Made by a program: the position numbers and the translations under genes
In this document: piece after piece, positions 35,641-44,351 of the stretch
Position numbering within the stretch: position 1 is the stretch's first letter
Layout of the letters: the number at the start of each line of letters is the position of its first letter
Assembly (NCBI RefSeq): GCF_000403395.2
Contig: NZ_KE159657.1
Coordinates: forward strand, 147,413 to 211,412
Reading direction: 5' to 3'
DNA: 64,000 bases
Source of the DNA: Anaerotruncus sp. G3(2012)
Lineage (GTDB): Bacteria; Bacillota; Clostridia; Oscillospirales; Ruminococcaceae
Notes under the pieces: generated by a model
Seen by the model: the letters and a program-made list of their open reading frames with translations, nothing else
Told to the model about the DNA's origin: nothing
The model's database searches: none

Positions 35641-37497
35641 TCAGTCCAGTTCAACCGCGCCGGTATAGAGCTGGTAGTATCGGCCTTTCTGTTCGAGAAG
35701 GTCGTGATGGGTGCCGCGCTCGATAATCTGTCCATGTTCCATAACCATGATAGCTTTGGAATTGCGGACAGTTGAGAGCCGATGCGCGATAACGAACGTT
35801 GTGCGCCCCTGCATCAAACGGTCCAGTCCATGCTCGATATGGCGTTCGGTCCGGGTATCGACCGAGCTGGTCGCTTCATCCAGAATCAAGATCGGCGCGT
35901 CTGCAACCGCTGCTCGTGCGATGTTCAGAAGCTGCCGCTGGCCTTGGCTGAGATTTGCGCCGTCCCCTTCGATCACGGTATCGTAGCCTTGGGGCAGGCG
36001 GGTGATGAACGAATGTGCACTTGCAAGGCGGGCTGCCTGTTCGACCTCCTCATCGGTGGCAGAAAGACGGCCATAACGGATGTTTTCCCGTACAGTGCCG
36101 GTAAACAGGTGGGTGTCCTGCAACACGACCGACATTGCTTCGCGCAGGCTGTCTTTTCGGATGTTGCGGATGTCGATTCCATCGACCGTAATCCTGCCCT
36201 GGTCGATGTCATAGAACCGGGTGAGCAGATTGATGATGGTGGTTTTGCCCGCACCGGTTGATCCGACAAACGCGATCTTCTGGCCGGGTTTTGCATAGAG
36301 GGAGATCTGTTTGAGAATCTGCTTTTCGGGGGCATACCCAAAGGAGACCTCCTCGAACCGCACATCCCCGGCAACGGGCACCCGTCCGGATGGTTTTCCG
36401 TCTTCGCCATACTGCTGCCAGAAAAAGTCATGCTCCTCCTGCACCAGCGTAGCGGCATGCGGCGGGTCAGGCTCCTCGGCGGGTTCGAGCATGACCTCAT
36501 AAATCCGTTCTGCGCCCGCGATTGCGGTGATGACTGCATTGTACTGGCTGGAAGCCTCGGTGATCGGCCGCGAGAACTGGCGGGTGAGCTGGAGGAAAAC
36601 GACCAGCCCGCCGACGCTCAGATATCCAAAGATCGAAAGCAGGCCGCCGATCATTGCAACAAGCGCATAATTGATGGTGGAAATATTCATCATGACCGGC
36701 ATCATCAGGCCGGAATAGGTGAGTGCGGTAGTGGCGGTCTGGCGGAGGGCCTCATTATATTCGTCAAATTCCGCAATCGCGTCCTGCTCGTGGCAGAACA
36801 CCTTTACCACCTTCTGCCCGGTTATGATCTCTTCGACATAACCGTTGACCTTGCCGAGATTGGCCTGCTGCGCAACGAAATATTTACTGCTGCGTTTCAT
36901 CAGGCTGCCCGCCGCGAGGAACATAACAGGTGTCATTGCGAGGGTAAGCAGGGTGAGCACCCAGCTTTGACGCAGCATCAGGAAGAGGATACCGGCCAGG
37001 GTAATCACACTTGAAAAGAGGGAGGTCAGCGAATTGGCAAGCGCGTCGTTGAGGGTATCGACGTCATTCGAGAACCGGCTCATCATCTCGCCATGGGTGT
37101 GGGTGTCGTAGTAGCGGACCGAGAGGTCCTGGAGGTGATCGAACAGCTCCCTTCGCAGGTCATTGATCGAACGTTGGGTAGCGGAAAGCATCAGGCGGAT
37201 TTGCAGGTAACTTGCGCAAACTCCGGCCAGATAGATGCACAGGAGGGTCAGGACCCCTTTGAGCAGTCCGGCAAACCGCGCGGCAACCGGGATTTGCTCC
37301 ACCGGCTGTAAAAAGTTATCAATAATCGGCTGGAGCATGGCAGTCCCCGCCAGCGATGCGCCGATGTTCACGACCACCATAACCGCGGCCAGAAAGAGCA
37401 TGGCTTTCCTGCGTTTGAGGTAGGACCAGACGAATGAGACTGACGCACCGAAATTTTTGGGCTTTCGGATGGCAGCGGGTTTGTTGTGAGGAGCCAT
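35641..37497 (-). CDS. ABC exporter, permease-ATPase subunit (catalytic-site half)
   Basis: 618 residues: six-helix type-I exporter domain (about 1-330), then a nucleotide-binding domain with Walker A VGSTGAGKTTIINLL, signature NLSQGQRQLLNIARA, Walker B ILILDEATSSVD (catalytic Glu present) and the H-loop IAHRLSTV. An acidic insert (PAEEPDPPHAATLVQEEHD) precedes the ATPase domain. It starts 1 bp into the end of the next gene and forms a heterodimer with it. MarR control suggests drug or toxic-compound export. Confidence 0.93.
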   Translation of the reverse strand: MAPHNKPAAIRKPKNFGASVSFVWSYLKRRKAMLFLAAVMVVVNIGASLAGTAMLQPIIDNFLQPVEQIPVAARFAGLLKGVLTLLCIYLAGVCASYLQIRLMLSATQRSINDLRRELFDHLQDLSVRYYDTHTHGEMMSRFSNDVDTLNDALANSLTSLFSSVITLAGILFLMLRQSWVLTLLTLAMTPVMFLAAGSLMKRSSKYFVAQQANLGKVNGYVEEIITGQKVVKVFCHEQDAIAEFDEYNEALRQTATTALTYSGLMMPVMMNISTINYALVAMIGGLLSIFGYLSVGGLVVFLQLTRQFSRPITEASSQYNAVITAIAGAERIYEVMLEPAEEPDPPHAATLVQEEHDFFWQQYGEDGKPSGRVPVAGDVRFEEVSFGYAPEKQILKQISLYAKPGQKIAFVGSTGAGKTTIINLLTRFYDIDQGRITVDGIDIRNIRKDSLREAMSVVLQDTHLFTGTVRENIRYGRLSATDEEVEQAARLASAHSFITRLPQGYDTVIEGDGANLSQGQRQLLNIARAAVADAPILILDEATSSVDTRTERHIEHGLDRLMQGRTTFVIAHRLSTVRNSKAIMVMEHGQIIERGTHHDLLEQKGRYYQLYTGAVELD

Positions 37498-39224
37498 TAT
37501 GCATCCGCCTCCTTTTCCTGCTGGGAGTAGTAGATTTCCTGATATTCTTCGCTGGTTTTCATCAGCTCGTCATGGGTGCCGACTGCGGCGATCCGCCCGT
37601 CATCCAGGACGATGATCCGGTCGGCATCCCGCACCGAGCTGATCCGCTGCGCGATCAGGAAGGTGGTGGTATGCGCCAGCATCGTATGGAACGACTCCCG
37701 GATCCTGCTTTCGGTGGCGGTATCAACCGCACTGGTGCTGTCGTCGAGGATCAGGATGGGCGGTTTTTTGAGCATAGCCCGCGCGATGCAGAGCCGCTGT
37801 TTCTGTCCGCCCGACACGTTGACACCGCCCTGCTCAATCCAGGTGTCGTACCCATCCGGAAAACTGCTGATGAATTCGTGTGCCTGCGCCGCCTGCGCCG
37901 CGGCGACCACCTCTTCCTCGGTGGCATTTGGGTTGCCCCATTTCAGATTGTCGCGGATGGTGCCCGAGAAAAGCGTGTTTTTCTGGAGCACCACGCCGAT
38001 CTGGCCGCGCAGTGAGTCCAGAGAATAGTCACGCACATCCCGGCCATCCACCAAGACCCGTCCGCCGGTCACATCATAAAGACGCGGGATCAGCTGGATC
38101 AGCGAGCTTTTGCCCGCGCCGGTCCCGCCGATGATCGCGACCACCTCGCCCGGCTTCGCCTCAAAGCTGATGCCCTCCAGGATATTCTCCGGATGCTTGG
38201 GATCGTATTTGAAGGATACATCCTCAAATTTGACCTCACCCTGGATCGGATATTCCCCGGCATGGATGGAATCGGTGAGATCGACAGTGGTGCGAAGCAC
38301 CTCGGTGACGCGCTTGAGCGATGCGGACGCGCGGGAAAGGAGCACGAACATCATCGAAAGCATCATCAGGGACATGAGGATATGGAAAATATAGTTGATG
38401 AACGCAGTCATCTGCGCGACATCAAGCGATCCGCCGATCACCTGCTGACCGCCAAACCAGATAACCGAGAGGGTAGAAAGGTTCATGACCAGCATGAGCA
38501 GCGGCATATTCAGGATGACAACATTCATTGCGCGCAGGGATGCATCGGTAAGGCCATCATTGGAGGTGCGGAACTTCTGCTTTTCAAACTGCTGGCGGAC
38601 AAACGATTTGACCACCCGGACATTGGTCAGGTTTTCCTGAACGCTGCCGTTCAGGCCATCTATCCGCTCCTGCATCTGGTTGAAGAGCGGGAATGCAGTG
38701 CGGATAATCAGCCCGAGCGCGATTAACAGTACCGGTATGGCAACCACAAGGATCATCGCCAGCTCGGGATTCATCCGCAGCGCCATCATCAGCCCGAAGA
38801 GGAACATGAGCGGTGCACGAATCAGGATGCGTAGGCCCATGATCGCGGAGTTTTGCAGCAGGGTCACATCGTTGGTGAGCCTGGTCGCGAGGGAGGCGGT
38901 AGAAAAATCGTCGATATTTTTGAACGAAAACTGCTGCACCTTGGTGAACAGTCCTTTGCGAAGATTGGCGGCAAAGCCTACGCCTGCGGTGGCAGAATGT
39001 TTCGCATTGCCGAACCCGGAGAAGATCGCAAAAACGGCGAGCAGGAGCATCACAGCGCCAATCCCGAGGATATAGGGGATATTCTGGCTCTGGATGCCGG
39101 CGCCAACGATATTGGACATCAGGATCGGCTGGAGAATCTCGCAGATCACGTCAAAGAGCATGAACAGAATGGCGATGACAACCGATTTCCGATAAGGTTT
39201 CAGATAGGGAAAAAGCAGTTTCAA
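37497..39224 (-). CDS. ABC exporter, permease-ATPase subunit (degenerate-site half)
   Basis: 575 residues with the same fold. Walker A IGGTGAGKSSLIQLIPR, signature VSGGQKQRLCIARAML, Walker B ILILDDSTSAVD, where Asp replaces the catalytic Glu, and the H-loop IAQRISSV has Gln for the usual His. These changes mark the non-hydrolytic site of heterodimeric exporters such as BmrCD or TM287/288. Overlaps marR by 4 bp. Confidence 0.93.
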   Translation of the reverse strand: MKLLFPYLKPYRKSVVIAILFMLFDVICEILQPILMSNIVGAGIQSQNIPYILGIGAVMLLLAVFAIFSGFGNAKHSATAGVGFAANLRKGLFTKVQQFSFKNIDDFSTASLATRLTNDVTLLQNSAIMGLRILIRAPLMFLFGLMMALRMNPELAMILVVAIPVLLIALGLIIRTAFPLFNQMQERIDGLNGSVQENLTNVRVVKSFVRQQFEKQKFRTSNDGLTDASLRAMNVVILNMPLLMLVMNLSTLSVIWFGGQQVIGGSLDVAQMTAFINYIFHILMSLMMLSMMFVLLSRASASLKRVTEVLRTTVDLTDSIHAGEYPIQGEVKFEDVSFKYDPKHPENILEGISFEAKPGEVVAIIGGTGAGKSSLIQLIPRLYDVTGGRVLVDGRDVRDYSLDSLRGQIGVVLQKNTLFSGTIRDNLKWGNPNATEEEVVAAAQAAQAHEFISSFPDGYDTWIEQGGVNVSGGQKQRLCIARAMLKKPPILILDDSTSAVDTATESRIRESFHTMLAHTTTFLIAQRISSVRDADRIIVLDDGRIAAVGTHDELMKTSEEYQEIYYSQQEKEADA

Positions 39225-39670
39225 TCGGATCCCTCCAGTTTTTCTTTATAGTCGGTCAGGTTTTGCCGCATACGTCGGTAAAAATCCATCAGCAGCGAAA
39301 ATTCTTCCTCTGAAAACCCGCAGTAGCTCTGGCCCGAAACCTCCCGAAGCCCCTGTTCGGCATAATCGGCAGAGGCTTTGCCGGCTTCGGTCAGCTCGAT
39401 CCGGTTGGAGCGCAGATCGTCCGGATCAGGCACCCGCATAATCAACCCGGCTTTCTCCATCCGCTTGAGGGACACGGCGATCGAAGCGGGGGAAACACAC
39501 AGCGACTTTGCGAGGTCCTTCTGGCTGCATCTTCCAAGCTGCCGCAGGGTAAAGAGCAGCGGTGGCTGCCCAAAGTGGATGCCCCGGTCGGAAAGCAGCT
39601 TGTTGAGGCACTGTTTTTGCAGTGCATGGATTTCCCAGTCCATCTGTAGGATACCGCATAGCGTTTCCAA
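39221..39670 (-). CDS. MarR family transcriptional regulator
   Basis: 149 residues from TTG 39670 (AAAGGAG upstream on this strand). Winged helix: GRCSQKDLAKSLCVSPASIA with the recognition helix VSLKRMEKAGLIMRVPDPDD and wing RSNRIELTEAG. First gene of the operon with the two ABC exporter genes; it probably represses its own promoter, where a near-perfect palindrome overlaps the start region. Confidence 0.9.
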   Translation of the reverse strand: METLCGILQMDWEIHALQKQCLNKLLSDRGIHFGQPPLLFTLRQLGRCSQKDLAKSLCVSPASIAVSLKRMEKAGLIMRVPDPDDLRSNRIELTEAGKASADYAEQGLREVSGQSYCGFSEEEFSLLMDFYRRMRQNLTDYKEKLEGSD

Positions 39671-39699
39671 GCGGACACTCCTTTCAGCGATAAAAAAAT

Positions 39700-39724
39700 T
39701 AAACGGCTAATAATTAACCGTCTA
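39700..39724 (-). promoter_or_regulatory. Putative MarR operator
   Basis: A 25-bp near-perfect palindrome (outer arms TAAACGGC and the complement of ACCGTCTA) lies 5 bp downstream of the -10 box of the marR promoter, an ideal repression position. Confidence 0.65.
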
Positions 39725-39729
39725 ACAGA

Positions 39730-39758
39730 ATTGTATCCAAACAGGGGGGAGAAGTCAA
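39730..39758 (-). promoter_or_regulatory. Sigma-A promoter of marR-ABC exporter operon
   Basis: On the minus strand TTGACT (39758-39753), 17-bp spacer, TACAAT (39735-39730). Confidence 0.82.
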
Positions 39759-39815
39759 GAAAATCCAAAAAAATTCACAAACAATTCAAGATTTGTTTGT
39801 GCGATTTCCCAAAGG

Positions 39816-39851
39816 AAACAGCCGGACGGTTTTTACCGTCCGGCTGTTTTG
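39816..39851 (-). terminator. Bidirectional terminator after the flagellin relic
   Basis: Perfect 15-bp stem AAACAGCCGGACGGT / ACCGTCCGGCTGTTT with a 4-nt loop; on the plus strand it is followed by T, on the minus strand the stem is followed by CCTTTGGG. Confidence 0.8.
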
Positions 39852-39886
39852 AGAGAAGAGACACAGAAAAATGCTTGCGGCAATCC

Positions 39887-40499
39887 TTACTGGAGGAGCT
39901 GGAGCACGCTCTGGGGCTGCTGGTTGGCCTGCGTGAGCATCGCCTGTGCAGACTGGGTAACCACGTTGACCTTGGCGTATTCCATCATCATCTTGGCCAT
40001 ATCGGTGTCGCGGATACGGCTGTTCGCGGCCTGGATGTTCTCGGATTTTCCAAGTGCTGTACCATCCGCAGTAGTGAATACCAATGCTTTGTCCGTACCA
40101 GCATTGTCTGCGCCAACGATACTATTATTTGCTGCATTGCCGGTGCTGCCAAGCAGAACATTGCCAGCTTTCAGCTCGTATCCGTCACCTGCCTGATTCA
40201 GCTCAATCGTGATATTGCCGCCAGTCACAGTAGGATCTGCTGCCGCAGCCGCATCAAGCGCCGCCTGGGTCGCATCCGCATTCAAACCGCTAGCATCTGC
40301 GGAAGCACCGTTACCATTTGCGTCGTCGAAAGTGAGTGCAGTCGCCCCGCTGAAGTCCGGCTTTTCAGGCGCATCAGCAACAGCCGCTTTAGCAGCGCCG
40401 GCAGCAGGCTCCTGCGCCTCAAGCACGACTTTCTGGAAGTCAAGTCCTTCTGTTCCAGTACCATCCAGTTCAACTTCAGTATTTTGATTCGCTTCAAAC
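39887..40499 (-). pseudogene. Flagellin relic (C-terminus and part of the variable region)
   Basis: The minus-strand frame ends ENIQAANSRIRDTDMAKMM, followed by a typical flagellin C-terminal helix and ANQQPQSVLQLLQ. Upstream is a ~150-residue Ala/Asp/Gly-rich stretch like a D2/D3 surface domain. The conserved N-terminal ~140 residues are absent, and the C-terminal helix that usually precedes the SRIRDTDMA motif is missing after GTALGKS, so there is an internal deletion too. The open frame continues into a MITE-like insertion (to 40606) only by chance. No other flagellar gene is present. Confidence 0.85.
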
Positions 40500-40502
40500 T
40501 TA

Positions 40503-40665
40503 GAACCTGTATTCATAATCAGAGGATACCGGATGGGCGAGGGATTTTGCTGTCCTGCAAGGCGAAAAAACGCAGACAATACTTTGTGTATTGCAAGGTT
40601 TTTCAACGCAGCAGGCCGGCAAAAGACCCGCTCAGACGGTGTCGAATGGTTATGAATACAGGTTC
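40503..40665. mobile_element. 163-bp MITE-like palindromic element in the flagellin relic
   Basis: Terminal inverted repeats GAACCTGTATTCATAA at 40503-40518 and its complement at 40650-40665, flanked on both sides by TTA (40500-40502, 40666-40668). The interior also pairs imperfectly with itself: the arms carry GCAGACAATAC and GTATTGCAAGG around a TTTGT centre. T-N-A target duplications are typical of the IS1031 group of IS5-like elements. Non-coding, so it would be mobilised in trans. Confidence 0.75.
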
Positions 40666-40708
40666 TTAGATGGCGTATACGTATTTAACGCGTGTAGACG
40701 CTATCTAA
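40666..40708. repeat. 43-bp palindrome next to the MITE
   Basis: TTAGATGGCGTATACG and, after a short loop, CGTGTAGACGCTATCTAA form an imperfect inverted repeat directly abutting the MITE end. Confidence 0.55.
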
Positions 40709-40767
40709 AGTGGTTTTGCAAAAAAATTTTAAAAATCCTTTGGAGAATTTATATGGTCGGGCGCGGC

Positions 40768-40796
40768 TTGACAGATCGCCGGTTTTTCCTTATACT
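40768..40796 (+). promoter_or_regulatory. Sigma-A promoter of the nickel/peptide importer operon
   Basis: TTGACA (40768-40773), 17-bp spacer, TATACT (40791-40796). Confidence 0.88.
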
Positions 40797-40819
40797 ATTA
40801 TAATAGAAGATAAAATAGC

Positions 40820-40880
40820 AGGTGCCATGAAGGTACAGTGCGGCGCAGCAGATGCCGCCTGATTCGTGGCGCTTTTTTGC
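40820..40880 (+). promoter_or_regulatory. Leader hairpin/attenuator of the importer operon
   Basis: GTGCCA (about 40823-40828) can pair with TGGCGC (about 40867-40872), enclosing a second stem GCGGC / GCCGC, and the outer stem is followed by TTTTTTG. This is a two-stem terminator ~20 nt before the gene's ribosome site, suggesting attenuation. I cannot match it to a known riboswitch. Confidence 0.55.
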
Positions 40881-40901
40881 GTCCTGGAAGGGTGAATACA
40901 T

Positions 40902-42506
40902 TTGTTAAAACAGATTTTTGCAGGCATATTGATTGCCTGCCTCTTGGTATCCGGCTGCGCATCCCAGAACAGCGTCCCACCGGTTTCGAAGCCTGCGGAG
41001 AGGGATGCAGTTGTGGTGGCGATGGGGCCAAACTCCGAACCGGAAGCGGGCTTCGACCCGGTTTATGGCTGGGGCGCGGGCGAACACGTACATGAACCGC
41101 TGATCCAAAGCACCTTGACGGTGACCGGCAAAGACCTTGAGATTGGGTATGACCTGGCAGTTGCAGTGGATGCGAGTGCGGACGGGATGCTCTGGACGGT
41201 GGAAATCCGGGATGACGTCCGGTTTTCGGACGGGGAAAAGCTGACCGCCTCGGATGTCGCGTTCACCTATAATACGGTTAAGGCGGGCAGTTCGGTCAAT
41301 GACTTCACAATGCTTGACCATGCCGAAGCGGTTGGGGATACGACGGTGTTGTTTCATATGTCGGAACCGTTTTCGATCTGGCCCTACACGATGGCAGTTG
41401 TGGGGATTCTGCCCGAGCACGCCTATGAACCGTCCACCTATGGGCAGCACCCAATCGGTTCAGGACGGTACCTGCTCAGGCAGTGGGACCGCGGGCAGCA
41501 GGTGGTACTTGAGGCAAATCCTGATTATTATGGCGAGCAGCCCCGTATGAAACGGGTGACGATCCTGTTTATGGAAGAGGATGCTGCGTTTCTGGCGGCA
41601 AAGGCGGGGCAGGTTGATCTGGCGTATACGGCGGCTTCGTATGCGGACCAGAAGGTTTCGGGCTACCAGCTGATGGCGGTCGAGACGGTGGATAACCGGG
41701 GATTCAACCTCCCGGCGGAGTATCCGGGCGTATTTCCGGAGGAAGATGGCGTGCCGGTGGGCAGTGCGGTGACCGGTGACCTTGCGGTGCGGCGCGCAAT
41801 CAATATCGGGGTGGACCGTCAGGAGATGATTGAAAATGTTCTGAACGGCTATGGAACACCGGCTTACAGCGTCTGCGACCGGATGCCGTGGTACAATCCG
41901 GCGTCCGAGGTACCATACGATCCGGATGCTGCCGCCCGGCTGCTCGACGATGCAGGCTGGACAGCAGGGACAGACGGTATCCGGGAGAAGGACGGGGTGC
42001 GCGCATCCTTCCACCTGCTTTATCCGGCGGGGGATTCGGTGCGGCAGGCATTGTCCGCAGATTTTTCCAACCAGCTCGCAAGGCTGGGGATCGAAGCGGT
42101 TCCGGAGGGGGTTGGATGGGATACCGCTTACGACCGCGCACTTTCCGAGCCGCTTGCATGGGGATGGGGTGCGCATACGCCGATGGAGCTGTACAACATC
42201 TATCATAGCAGGCCGGAGGGAGAGTCGGCGGTCTACTCCCCCTATTTTAACAGCAGGGTCGACCGCTATATGGACGCTGCGCTCGCGGCGGATTCCCTTG
42301 AGGAGGCTTATAGATTGTGGAAGGCTGCCCAGTGGGACGGGGAAACCGGTGTGACCCAGCAGGGGGATATCCCATGGGTCTGGCTGGTGAACATCGACCA
42401 TCTTTATTGGGTCCGGGACGGGCTGCGGGTTGCGGAACAGAAGGTTCATCCACATGGACATGGCTGGTCGATCGTCAACAATGTGGATCGCTGGAACTGG
42501 GACTAA
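40902..42506 (+). CDS. ABC importer substrate-binding lipoprotein (nickel/peptide family)
   Basis: 534 residues from TTG 40902 (GGAAGGG upstream). Lipoprotein signal peptide ending LLVSGC with the lipid Cys near residue 19. SBP_bac_5 fold: WTVEIRDDVRFSDGEKLTA, SDVAFTYNTV, YGQHPIGSGRYLLRQWDRG and the hinge region RRAINIGVDRQEMIENVLNG. The C-terminal HPHGHGWSIVNN offers three His residues that could touch a metal. It resembles NikA-like and OppA-like proteins; nickel or a metal-chelate is plausible but a peptide cannot be excluded. First of five importer genes. Confidence 0.88.
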   Translation: MLKQIFAGILIACLLVSGCASQNSVPPVSKPAERDAVVVAMGPNSEPEAGFDPVYGWGAGEHVHEPLIQSTLTVTGKDLEIGYDLAVAVDASADGMLWTVEIRDDVRFSDGEKLTASDVAFTYNTVKAGSSVNDFTMLDHAEAVGDTTVLFHMSEPFSIWPYTMAVVGILPEHAYEPSTYGQHPIGSGRYLLRQWDRGQQVVLEANPDYYGEQPRMKRVTILFMEEDAAFLAAKAGQVDLAYTAASYADQKVSGYQLMAVETVDNRGFNLPAEYPGVFPEEDGVPVGSAVTGDLAVRRAINIGVDRQEMIENVLNGYGTPAYSVCDRMPWYNPASEVPYDPDAAARLLDDAGWTAGTDGIREKDGVRASFHLLYPAGDSVRQALSADFSNQLARLGIEAVPEGVGWDTAYDRALSEPLAWGWGAHTPMELYNIYHSRPEGESAVYSPYFNSRVDRYMDAALAADSLEEAYRLWKAAQWDGETGVTQQGDIPWVWLVNIDHLYWVRDGLRVAEQKVHPHGHGWSIVNNVDRWNWD

Positions 42507-42523
42507 AAAGAGGAGGATGCAAA

Positions 42524-43516
42524 CTGGAAAGACGTCTTTGGTGGATCGGCGGGAAACTGATCCGGATGGTAGTTCTGACATTGGGGGTGAGCGTGGCGGC
42601 ATTCGCGCTGGTTTCGCTTTCCCCGCTCGACCCGCTTCAGGCGAACATCGGGCAAACCGCCCTTGGCAGCATGAGCGCGGAGCAGATCGCTCGTTTGCAG
42701 GGCTACTGGGGCGTGGGGCAGCCGCCGGTAGAACGGTATCTGAACTGGCTGTCCGGATTCCTCCGGGGGGACCTCGGTGTTTCGCTGCTCTACCGGCAGG
42801 AGGTTTCCCGGGTGATCGCTGAAAAGATGGTCCATTCGGTCTGGCTGATGGGGTTTGCATGGTGTGCCTCCGGGGTGCTGGGGGTCGCGCTCGGGATGAT
42901 CGCCGGGGCGAGACGCGGCAGTCTCTCCGATCGGCTGATCCAGGGCGGCTGTCTTCTGGTTTCGGGCACCCCGTCCTTCTGGATTGCCCTGATGGCGCTG
43001 ATTGTGTTCGCAGTCTGGCTGGGGTGGTTCCCGATCGGATTGAGTGTCCCGATCGGTATGGAGGCGGCGTATGTCAGCCTTGCCGACCGTCTGCACCATG
43101 CGGCACTTCCCGCACTCGTGTTGAGCATTACCGGGATTCCCAATATCGCCCTGCACACCCGGGAAAAGATGGTGGAGGTGCTCGAGAGCGACTATGTGCT
43201 GTTTGCGCGGGCGAGGGGGGAACGGACAGCGCAGATCGTCCTGCGGCATGGGCTGCGCAATGTCCTGCTGCCTGCGGTCACCTTGCAGTTTGGCGCGATC
43301 GGAGAGATTTTTGGCGGGTCGACGCTGGTTGAGCAGGTGTTTTCCTACCCCGGCCTGGGACAGGCGGCGGTGGCTGCGGGGCTGGGGAGCGATCTGCCGC
43401 TTTTGATGGGGATTTCCGTCATCAGCGCAGGGATCGTTTTTGGCGGTAACCTCGCTGCCGACCTGCTTTATGGAGTGGTCGACCCACGCGTCCGGAAAGG
43501 TGGTGCCCGCCGATGA
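42524..43516 (+). CDS. ABC importer permease (NikB/DppB-like)
   Basis: 330 residues. AGGAGG at 42511-42516 points to CTG 42524 as start; the first in-frame ATG (42566) would cut the first membrane helix and has no such site. Six hydrophobic segments, RYLNWLSGFLRGDLGVSLLY and the coupling-helix region ESDYVLFARARGERTAQIVL, then RHGLRNVLLPAVTLQFG. It pairs with the next gene. Confidence 0.88.
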   Translation: MERRLWWIGGKLIRMVVLTLGVSVAAFALVSLSPLDPLQANIGQTALGSMSAEQIARLQGYWGVGQPPVERYLNWLSGFLRGDLGVSLLYRQEVSRVIAEKMVHSVWLMGFAWCASGVLGVALGMIAGARRGSLSDRLIQGGCLLVSGTPSFWIALMALIVFAVWLGWFPIGLSVPIGMEAAYVSLADRLHHAALPALVLSITGIPNIALHTREKMVEVLESDYVLFARARGERTAQIVLRHGLRNVLLPAVTLQFGAIGEIFGGSTLVEQVFSYPGLGQAAVAAGLGSDLPLLMGISVISAGIVFGGNLAADLLYGVVDPRVRKGGARR

Positions 43517-44340
43517 GCCGACATCTCAACCGGCGGCAGCGGACACTCCTGCTGGTGTTCTGTTCGGTTATAGCACTGCTCACAGTGACGGTCGCGGGCG
43601 GTCTGCTTTCCGGACAGGCGATGGTCACCGACTTTTCCCGCAAAAATCTTGCGCCCTGCATGGCCTATCCGTTCGGTACCGACTGGATGGGGCGGGATAT
43701 GTTTGCACGCACGCTGGCAGGGCTTTCGATGAGCCTGCGGCTTGGCGCATTGACTGCCGGAATCAGCGCGGTTGCCGCGCTTGTGATCGGGCTTTTTGCG
43801 GCAACCTCCGGACGCGTCGGAGACGCGCTGACCGGTTGGCTGATTGATCTGGTGATGGGGATTCCGCATATCCTTCTGCTGATCTTGATCTCCCTGGCTT
43901 GCGGCAGAGGGCTTACCGGGGTGGTGGCTGGCATTGCGTTGACCCATTGGCCTTCTCTGGCCCGCCTGCTTCGTGCAGAGCTGCTCCAACTGCGGGAAAG
44001 CCCGTTTATCCGGATTGCTGAAAAACTGGGGATCGGACGTCTGCGGATCGTTAGAGAGCATCTGTTCCCGCACCTGCTTCCACAGTTTCTGGTCGGGCTG
44101 GTGCTCCTTTTCCCACATGCAATCCTGCACGAAGCGAGCATCACCTTTCTGGGGTTTGGGCTTCCGCCCGAGCAGCCTGCTATCGGGGTCATTTTATCGG
44201 AGAGTATGCAGTATCTTGCCATGGGACGCTGGTGGCTGGCGGTTTTTCCCGGTGCGCTTCTGGTTCTCGCAGTGATGCTGTTTTTTACACTTGGAGAGAA
44301 TCTGCGCTGTCTGCTTGACCCGGGCAGCGTACAGGAATAG
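43513..44340 (+). CDS. ABC importer permease (NikC/DppC-like)
   Basis: 275 residues; ATGA overlap with the preceding gene. Signature FGTDWMGRDMFARTLAG near the N-terminus, coupling region RLLRAELLQLRESPFIRIAE and LLPQFLVGLVLLFPHAILHE. Second membrane subunit of the importer. Confidence 0.9.
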   Translation: MSRHLNRRQRTLLLVFCSVIALLTVTVAGGLLSGQAMVTDFSRKNLAPCMAYPFGTDWMGRDMFARTLAGLSMSLRLGALTAGISAVAALVIGLFAATSGRVGDALTGWLIDLVMGIPHILLLILISLACGRGLTGVVAGIALTHWPSLARLLRAELLQLRESPFIRIAEKLGIGRLRIVREHLFPHLLPQFLVGLVLLFPHAILHEASITFLGFGLPPEQPAIGVILSESMQYLAMGRWWLAVFPGALLVLAVMLFFTLGENLRCLLDPGSVQE

Positions 44341-44351
44341 GGGGTTCTGTT

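Larger units (their letters stand above)
40607..40901. other. Gene-free stretch before the ABC importer operon
   Basis: Contains the MITE end, the 43-bp palindrome, the importer promoter and its leader hairpin. No gene seen. Confidence 0.7.
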
